In this document: positions 6,873 through 11,209 of the stretch, piece by piece
Layout: the number at the start of each line of letters is the position of its first letter
Numbering within the stretch: the first letter of the stretch is position 1
NCBI GenBank assembly: GCA_964547125.1
Contig: CAZJLS010000060.1
Span: 1 to 11,209, forward strand
DNA: 11,209 nucleotides
Reading direction: 5' to 3'
DNA from: Methanobrevibacter_A sp964547125
GTDB lineage: Archaea > Methanobacteriota > Methanobacteria > Methanobacteriales > Methanobacteriaceae
The notes under the pieces: generated by a model
Told to the model about the DNA's origin: nothing
What the model saw: only the letters and a program-made list of their open reading frames with translations
Database searches by the model: none
Program-made: the position numbers and the translations under genes

Positions 6873-7631
6873 TTATTCCATGGTTCTTACACCAAGAATA
6901 TCAATAATCTTTTCTTGTAATTGGATAAATTCTACTGATTCTCTTTTTCTAGGACGTTCTAAATCAACATCAAATATTTCTTTAATTCTACCTGGGTCTC
7001 TGTCCATGATAACAATTTTATCTGCAAGGAAAACTGCTTCGTCAACATCGTGTGTTACAAAAACTATTGTTGGTCCGAATTTTTTCCATACTCCAATTAA
7101 TTGTTCTTGTAGATTGTGTCTTGTTAAAACATCTAATGCTGAGAATGGTTCATCCATTAGTTGTACTGGAGTGTGATTTAGTAGTGTTCTTACGATAGCT
7201 ACTCTTTGTTTCATACCTCCAGATAATTGATGTGGGTAACTGTCAACAAAGTCTTCTAAACCTACACTTTGAAGATAGTTTTTAGCATATTCTATGTTTT
7301 CTTCTTTTTTATCTGGATTTGCTATGTTTAAACCGAATAATACATTATCTAATACTGTCATCCATGGGAAAAGTGAGTATTGTTGGAATATGAATCCTCT
7401 ATCACTTGATGGTCCTTTGACTAATCCATTATCATCTGTAACTTCACCAGTATCAGCTTCATCTAATCCTGCAATTATTCTGAGTAATGTTGTTTTACCA
7501 CATCCAGAAGGTCCAAGTAAACATACGAATTCTTTATCTTCAATATCTAAATCAATATTTTCTAAAACACTGAGTTTATCATCATTTTTTTGTTTGAATG
7601 ATTTAGAAACATTTTTTATATTAATTGCCAC
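6873..7631 (-). CDS. ABC importer ATP-binding protein, SsuB/TauB type
   Basis: ATPase that drives the importer encoded with it; cytoplasmic, bound to the permease. All nucleotide-binding elements are intact over 252 residues: Walker A GPSGCGKTT at 40-48, Q-loop Gln83 in FQQYSLFPW, signature LSGGMKQR at 136-143, Walker B QLMDEPFSALD at 157-167 with catalytic Glu161, and switch His194 in VTHDVDEAV. FQQYSLFPW and the THDVDEAVFLADKI stretch are typical of the nitrate/sulfonate/taurine (NitT/TauT) subfamily. Translation starts at GTG 7631, supported by AGGAGG at 7641-7646, nine bases upstream, the best ribosome site in the window. It follows the permease stop by 26 bases, and the strong site suggests independent, efficient initiation. 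Substrate is not determined by this subunit. Confidence 0.95.
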   Translation of the reverse strand: MAINIKNVSKSFKQKNDDKLSVLENIDLDIEDKEFVCLLGPSGCGKTTLLRIIAGLDEADTGEVTDDNGLVKGPSSDRGFIFQQYSLFPWMTVLDNVLFGLNIANPDKKEENIEYAKNYLQSVGLEDFVDSYPHQLSGGMKQRVAIVRTLLNHTPVQLMDEPFSALDVLTRHNLQEQLIGVWKKFGPTIVFVTHDVDEAVFLADKIVIMDRDPGRIKEIFDVDLERPRKRESVEFIQLQEKIIDILGVRTME

Positions 7632-7657
7632 TTTTTTTATCCTCCTTTCAATTTTTT

Positions 7658-8401
7658 TTACCAGAATATTTGTTCTTGCAGTTTTCCAAATATGTAATCT
7701 AATACTATACCTATTATTCCAATCATTAACATTCCCACTACAGTTGTACCTGTGTCGAATAAATTAGTTGCGGTTATAATTAGGTATCCTAATCCACTAC
7801 TTGAACCTATCATTTCTGCTGATATTGTACACATTAATGCTATACTTACTCCTACTTTAACTCCAGATACAATAACTGGTAATGCGGATGGTAGTGTTAT
7901 TTTATACAATATGTCAGTATTTGATGCTCCAAGTGTTTGGGCTGCTTCTATTAATACTTTTGGTGTTCTTTTAACACCATCTAATGTGTATACTAGTATT
8001 GGGAAAACACATCCCATAAATATGATAAATACTGCTGGGACCATTCCTATTCCAAACCATAATATACTGAATGGTATCCATGCTATTGGAGGTATTGGTC
8101 TTAATACGCTGATTACAACATTACAAAATCTTTCTAGGGTTTTGAAACTTCCGAGAAGTATACCTAATGGAATTCCTACTACTGCTGCTAATCCTAGACC
8201 TAAGAATACTTTAAATATTGTGTTTATGGTGTCTCTAAATAGTCTTCCACTTAATATGTTTTTATAAGCTGATTGACATACTTCAATAGGTCCTGGTAAT
8301 CTTGTAGTTGGTATTATTCCTAAAAAGTTTGTTAAAATATACCATACTATAATTATTATTACTGGAAGTATTATAGGGATTAAAATTTTCTTTTTATCCA
8401 T
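7658..8401 (-). CDS. ABC importer permease, SsuC/TauC type
   Basis: Membrane-spanning subunit of the importer, 247 residues, of the binding-protein-dependent inner-membrane component family. Hydrophobic segments appear at about 7-29, 60-86, 103-118, 121-140, 174-194 and 220-240, consistent with six membrane helices. The cytoplasmic EAA loop that docks to the ATPase is at 152-171 (EAAQTLGASNTDILYKITLP, with Gly158 in place). GSSSGLGYLI at 199-208 is a typical family segment before the last helix. The ATG at 8401 has a weak GGA site at 8411-8413. It is separated from the binding-protein gene by 189 bases that begin with a stem-loop and T tract, and from the ATPase gene by 26 bases. The gap holds AT words such as an ATTATAA/TTATAAT inverted repeat at 8453-8469 that could include a second promoter. 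Confidence 0.93.
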   Translation of the reverse strand: MDKKKILIPIILPVIIIIVWYILTNFLGIIPTTRLPGPIEVCQSAYKNILSGRLFRDTINTIFKVFLGLGLAAVVGIPLGILLGSFKTLERFCNVVISVLRPIPPIAWIPFSILWFGIGMVPAVFIIFMGCVFPILVYTLDGVKRTPKVLIEAAQTLGASNTDILYKITLPSALPVIVSGVKVGVSIALMCTISAEMIGSSSGLGYLIITATNLFDTGTTVVGMLMIGIIGIVLDYIFGKLQEQIFW

Positions 8402-8553
8402 TGAATCATTTCCAAATTAAAGTAAATTAATATAAGTTAATATTTTATTATATTATAAATTTTATAATTTATCTATTATAAATATTAATTATTTTTTAAA
8501 ATTTTTAAAGAAAAAATGAGTATTGTTAATTTTTATAAGAATTATAATAGTTT

Positions 8554-8597
8554 AAAAAAAAATAGAGAATCTAGATTATGAATGTATAATCTAGATT
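8554..8597 (-). terminator. Stem-loop with T9 tract between binding protein and permease genes
   Basis: A perfect 12-base inverted repeat (8568-8579 and 8586-8597, AATCTAGATTAT and its complement) encloses a six-base loop. On the minus strand it is followed after CTCTA by nine Ts (8554-8562). The right arm contains the TAG stop of the binding-protein gene. This is a textbook factor-independent terminator layout, placed inside an operon. Partial read-through, or 3' end protection of the upstream message, would both give more binding protein than membrane subunits. Confidence 0.75.
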
Positions 8598-9547
8598 GAT
8601 GGAGCTCCAGTATCGTAGAAGATTTGAGCTTCGGTTAATTTTTGGTTTAATACACCTAAATCTACTTCTTTTTGCATGAAGTCCATTACACTTTGTTTGT
8701 ATGAGTCACTTAATCCACTTACGAAGTCAAGTCCTTCTAAGGATAATTCTTCTATAGATAAGTTGGATACAATGTCCTCAGGTAATAATTTAGCTGCTTC
8801 TGTTGGGTTGTTTTGTATGAATTCTGTTGCATTGGTGTTTATTGATACAATCTTTTTAAGATCATCTGGGTGATCTTTAATGAAACTGTCACTTGCAACT
8901 ATTACACAACATGGGTGTTCTGCAATTATGTCTCCAGAGTCTTCTAATATTCTACCATATCCGTTTTCAACTACTGTTGTTGCGAATGGTTCTGGTACAA
9001 ATATTGCATCTACTTTATTATCTCTTAATGCAGTTACCATGTCTGCAGATTTCATTCCAGATTCTTCAACATCATCAATTGATAATCCGCTTTCATTAAG
9101 TGCATAGGATAATAAGAAGTGTTGTATTGATGCTTCACCAAGTGTAGCTACTGTTTTACCTTTTAAGTCTGCTACGGAATTTATGTTAGAGTCTTCACCT
9201 ACGAGTATTGCACTTCCTTCAAGTTGTGCTCCTGATACTACTTTTATTGGTACTCCATTTTGTATTCCTGATAGTGCTGGTGTTAATCCTAGGTATCCTA
9301 TATCAACATCTCCACTAGCCATAGCAGTTAACATGTCTCCACCGTTTTTAAATTGTACGGTTTTTACATTTAATCCTTGATTTTTATATTGTTCTTGTGC
9401 TTCTGCAACAAATAATGCTGCATCGTGATCTGAAGGTTGGTATCCAATAGTTATTGTTCCATCATCATTATTTGCATATAAGAAATATGCTGCTGCGATA
9501 GCGATGATAACAACAACTGCTGCGATAATCCAGATTTTTTTATCCAC
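8591..9547 (-). CDS. ABC importer substrate-binding protein, SsuA/TauA (NMT1-like) type
   Basis: Extracytoplasmic receptor of the importer, 318 residues. An N-terminal hydrophobic helix at about 5-23 follows MDKK. There is no lipobox cysteine, so it is probably held by an uncleaved membrane anchor, or cleaved after the Ala-rich end. The two-lobed type II binding fold is suggested by TITIGYQPSDHDAAL at 31-45, the GDVDIGYLGLTPAL stretch at 79-92, ADLKGKTVATLG at 126-137, KVDAIFVPEPFAT at 178-190 and a short HPCC motif at 211-214 carrying the only two cysteines. These match the nitrate/sulfonate/taurine/thiamine-precursor group. Substrate is not readable; a sulfonate such as coenzyme M is one speculative option in a methanogen. 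It starts at GTG 9547 with GGTGAT at 9552-9557 and is the first gene of the ABC operon. Confidence 0.92.
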   Translation of the reverse strand: MDKKIWIIAAVVVIIAIAAAYFLYANNDDGTITIGYQPSDHDAALFVAEAQEQYKNQGLNVKTVQFKNGGDMLTAMASGDVDIGYLGLTPALSGIQNGVPIKVVSGAQLEGSAILVGEDSNINSVADLKGKTVATLGEASIQHFLLSYALNESGLSIDDVEESGMKSADMVTALRDNKVDAIFVPEPFATTVVENGYGRILEDSGDIIAEHPCCVIVASDSFIKDHPDDLKKIVSINTNATEFIQNNPTEAAKLLPEDIVSNLSIEELSLEGLDFVSGLSDSYKQSVMDFMQKEVDLGVLNQKLTEAQIFYDTGAPSI

Positions 9548-9580
9548 TTATATCACCAGTTTAAATAATAAATAATTGTT

Positions 9581-9592
9581 CTTTTTTTATAA
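9581..9592 (-). promoter_or_regulatory. TATA-box candidate for the ABC importer operon
   Basis: The minus strand reads TTATAAAAAAAG here, centred about 25-27 bases upstream of a likely transcription start near 9562. The GGTGAT ribosome site and GTG 9547 follow directly. Spacing is close to ideal for an archaeal promoter with a short leader, and this is the only sizeable gap before the binding-protein gene. Confidence 0.5.
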
Positions 9593-9716
9593 TGAGTCAC
9601 GATTTTATATTGAATTTTTATGTTTTTTAATGATTTTTAAAAAATTCTTTTTTTCTCATTATAATATTAATGTAATAAATTTATCCATATATAATTGTTT
9701 TTACTTAAATAAAATA

Positions 9717-9820
9717 TGTTATTGTATTAGTTCAAAATATTGTTGTTTTGTTGTTTATTTTTTTTATTTTGTAGCTTTTGTGATTGTATTAGTGCATTTT
9801 CTTGGTTTTTCGTTCAAAAT
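9717..9820. repeat. Imperfect direct repeat pair, second copy with a 20-base insertion
   Basis: TGTTATTGTATTAGT (9717-9731) recurs as TGTGATTGTATTAGT (9779-9793), matching in 14 of 15 bases. The first copy runs straight into TTCAAAAT. In the second, the same TTCAAAAT appears at 9813-9820 after 20 extra bases (9793-9812). The pattern looks like a tandem duplication later split by an insertion. No function is evident. Confidence 0.45.
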
Positions 9821-9850
9821 CATAAAAAATATAACAATTGTTAAATTAAT

Positions 9851-9970
9851 ATAATTAAAAAAACAAAACAATAAACCTCAAAAAATAAAAACAAAGATAA
9901 AAACAAAAGAAAAACAAAAAAACAAAAACATTAAAAACTTTAAAACTAAAAAAAAGAAAAACAGAAAAAT
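9851..9970 (-). terminator. Long poly-T region downstream of the zinc-ribbon gene
   Basis: Read on the minus strand this is about 120 bases of T runs of four to eight, broken by single G or C bases, starting about 16 bases after the stop of the zinc-ribbon protein gene. U-rich RNA of this kind is an efficient archaeal termination signal, and several in series would insulate the ABC operon downstream. A structural role for A-tract DNA cannot be excluded. Confidence 0.45.
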
Positions 9971-9974
9971 ACCT

Positions 9975-10445
9975 AATAAACTTACATTAATCCTCTAAAA
10001 CATCATCATCACTTTGATAAAAATCAGGATTATCTAACAATTTCTCTTTAAACAGTTTAGAAATACGGCTAATACACTGCCTACTATAACCCGTTTCCTC
10101 AGATAAAACCTTAACAGTCTTATTCTCCATATTTAACAAAATATACAACATAACCCCTAAAGGTATTTTACTTTTAATAAAAAAAGTACCAGTAAAATCA
10201 TTAAAATTAGAACCACAATCTTTACAAGAATATCTACGAACACGACCCTGCATACCACGATTATTAATATTATAAGACTTACACTGAGGACAATAAACAC
10301 CATGCACCCAACGAATACTTCTAAAAATAGCAATAGTTAACTGTTCGTCAGGCATTTCAATATCCGGATTAGAAATATTGAACATAAAAAATCAACAACA
10401 TTATAATAAATATTAAATTATCATGCACCAATAAGCTTACATTTA
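9975..10445. repeat. Imperfect direct repeats flanking the zinc-ribbon gene
   Basis: AATAAACTTACATTAA at 9975-9990 and AATAAGCTTACATTTA at 10430-10445 match at 14 of 16 positions, and both are preceded by ACC within a few bases. They sit just outside, or overlap the last codons of, the 132-residue gene. They could be remnants of an insertion event or chance similarity in AT-rich DNA. Confidence 0.35.
9987..10385 (-). CDS. Zinc-ribbon plus HTH protein, transposase-derived (IS1595-like N-terminal region)
   Basis: The protein has 132 residues. A zinc ribbon is formed by Cys32-x2-Cys35 and Cys54-x2-Cys57, followed by NDFTGTFFIKSKIPL (62-76), which resembles the segment after the ribbon in IS1595/ISXO2-family transposases (GT-F--TK-PL). 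Residues 88-112 (NKTVKVLSEETGYSRQCISRISKLF) form a likely helix-turn-helix, again as in those transposases. The catalytic DDE/DDN domain, which would make a full protein about 300 residues, is absent. Instead the frame ends with a short acidic tail (DDDVLED). The ATG at 10385 has a GTTGAT site six bases upstream, and the frame is undamaged. It may be a truncated element remnant, a domesticated DNA-binding protein or a trans-acting inhibitor. The sequence does not decide between them. It follows purA by about 100 bases that include a terminator. Confidence 0.7.
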   Translation of the reverse strand: MFNISNPDIEMPDEQLTIAIFRSIRWVHGVYCPQCKSYNINNRGMQGRVRRYSCKDCGSNFNDFTGTFFIKSKIPLGVMLYILLNMENKTVKVLSEETGYSRQCISRISKLFKEKLLDNPDFYQSDDDVLED

Positions 10446-10486
10446 AAAAAAATTAATAAAAAAAAGATGAAAAAAAATCTTTTTTT
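10446..10486 (-). terminator. A:T hairpin and T-tract terminator of purA
   Basis: A ten-base inverted repeat (10459-10468 and 10477-10486) encloses an eight-base loop. On the minus strand it reads AAAAAAAGAT, loop, ATCTTTTTTT, then TTATTAATTTTTTTT. The first arm overlaps the purA TAA stop by two bases. The stem is nearly all A:T and therefore weak, but the two T tracts make termination likely. Confidence 0.55.
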
Positions 10487-11209
10487 ATAACAATTCATCT
10501 CTTAAATCAATAGTATCAACTAAATCAGGTCCAGTACTAATAATAGTTACTGGAACACCAGTAGCAGTTTCAACTTCTTGAATAAAATCTTTAGTCTCAG
10601 CAGATAAATCACTATAACTTTGAGTACGAGCACAACCAGGATACAAACGATCCACACAAGTTAAAGCAATCTGAGTAGCACCATTAATACGGCAAGATTC
10701 CTTAGCCAAGTCAAAGTCAAATAAACCAACTCTACGACGACGACCAGTAACAACTCCATACTCCTCAATACCCAACTCTTCTGCTTTAGATTGTTCAAGC
10801 TCAGTTTCAAAAGGTCCCTCACCAACACGAGTAATGTAAGCCTTGAAAACATTGATAACTTCATCAATCTTAGTAGGACCTACACCAACATCTGCTGCAA
10901 AAGTACTAGCAGTAGTATCTTTACTAGTTACAAACGGATAAGTACCATAATACAATGATAAACCGAAACCTTGAGAACCTTCAATAAAAACATCCTCACC
11001 TTCATCAATACTATCATTACATTCAAGTGAAACATCCATCAAATAATCTTCCAATTCAGGAATATCCTTAGCCATTTTAGCAGTTCTCAAAACACGGTCA
11101 CTATTAGCAGGACCACAACCAGAACCAGTACTACCAATCTTTTTAAATAAATGATCAGAACCTTTATCACGTTCTTGATGCTCAGGAGTAATAATACTAC
11201 AACGAGGAT
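10485..11209 (-). CDS. purA: Adenylosuccinate synthetase (partial, N-terminus beyond window)
   Basis: GTP-dependent ligase joining IMP and aspartate to adenylosuccinate, the first committed step to AMP. The frame is open to the window edge, giving 240 visible residues. Archaeal PurA is about 340 residues, so roughly 100 N-terminal residues, including the GTP loop, lie outside. Conserved parts seen: IGSTGSGCGPANSDRVLR, IEGSQGFGLSLYYG, TSKDTTAS, the basic GRRRRVGLFDFD that binds substrate carboxylates, and CVDRLYPGC. The TTG at 11090 is internal and not a start. Codons end mostly in T (GGT, GCT, CGT, ACT), unlike the shikimate, primase and cca genes on the same strand, which favour A or C. It ends in an A:T hairpin terminator. 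Confidence 0.94.
   Translation of the reverse strand, partial: PRCSIITPEHQERDKGSDHLFKKIGSTGSGCGPANSDRVLRTAKMAKDIPELEDYLMDVSLECNDSIDEGEDVFIEGSQGFGLSLYYGTYPFVTSKDTTASTFAADVGVGPTKIDEVINVFKAYITRVGEGPFETELEQSKAEELGIEEYGVVTGRRRRVGLFDFDLAKESCRINGATQIALTCVDRLYPGCARTQSYSDLSAETKDFIQEVETATGVPVTIISTGPDLVDTIDLRDELL

Larger units (their letters stand above)
9593..9986. other. Gene-poor gap with composition switch
   Basis: About 390 bases without a supportable gene. The left part (to about 9820) is T-rich on the plus strand, and the right part (9844-9970) is almost purely A with scattered C and G. A perfect 12-base palindrome, TAACAATTGTTA, lies at 9832-9843, exactly at the changeover. The left part holds an imperfect repeat pair (9717-9738 and 9779-9820). 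No tRNA, CRISPR or insertion sequence ends are visible. Confidence 0.6.

Noticed and set aside
9576..9854. Plus-strand frame of 92 codons in the gap left of the zinc-ribbon gene
   Set aside because: It is a low-complexity Phe/Ile/Tyr-rich translation of T-rich DNA, has no ribosome site, and its start overlaps the probable ABC promoter.
9851..9970. CRISPR array or tandem repeat in the A-rich stretch
   Set aside because: There is no regular unit length or conserved repeat, only irregular A runs broken by single C or G bases.

Overview
The window is very AT-rich archaeal DNA and every supported gene lies on the minus strand. The gene set points to a hydrogenotrophic or methylotrophic methanogen of the Methanobacteriales: ADH synthase plus type II dehydroquinate synthase (archaeal shikimate entry), two-subunit archaeal primase, archaeal class I CCA-adding enzyme, anaerobic cobalamin methyltransferase CbiF and archaeal-type PurA. 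The low GC and codon style would suit a Methanosphaera- or Methanobrevibacter-like gut species. The genus is an inference and was not checked against any database.

Layout, in the direction of transcription (right to left). (1) 11209-10485: the C-terminal two thirds of purA, ending in an A:T hairpin with T tracts. (2) 10385-9987: a 132-residue zinc-ribbon plus helix-turn-helix protein that looks like the front end of an IS1595-type transposase without its catalytic domain. (3) 9986-9548: a long gene-poor gap whose plus strand changes from T-rich to A-rich near 9840. (4) 9547-6873: an SsuABC/TauABC-type ABC importer (binding protein, permease, ATPase), with a strong stem-loop and T9 tract between binding protein and permease. 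(5) 6696-2193: a compact run cbiF - priL - priS - cca with gaps of 4, 15 and 24 bases. (6) 2192-1746: an AT-rich gap that may hold a 59-residue protein gene, followed by the promoter region of the shikimate genes. (7) 1745-1: ADH synthase followed by 3-dehydroquinate synthase, the latter cut by the window edge.

Functional links: the two shikimate enzymes catalyse consecutive steps and form an operon. PriS and PriL form the replicative primase, here coupled with CCA addition to tRNA and a corrinoid methyltransferase. The ABC genes make one complete importer, whose substrate cannot be read from the sequence.

The observations most worth checking are: a reversal of strand composition without a change in gene direction (possible replication terminus or origin nearby); TGTACA/TGTATA boxes one helical turn apart upstream of the shikimate operon, resembling TrpY-type TRP boxes; the stem-loop inside the ABC operon; and the catalytic-domain-less transposase-like protein flanked by imperfect direct repeats. 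I see no obvious complete novel defence or mobile system here.
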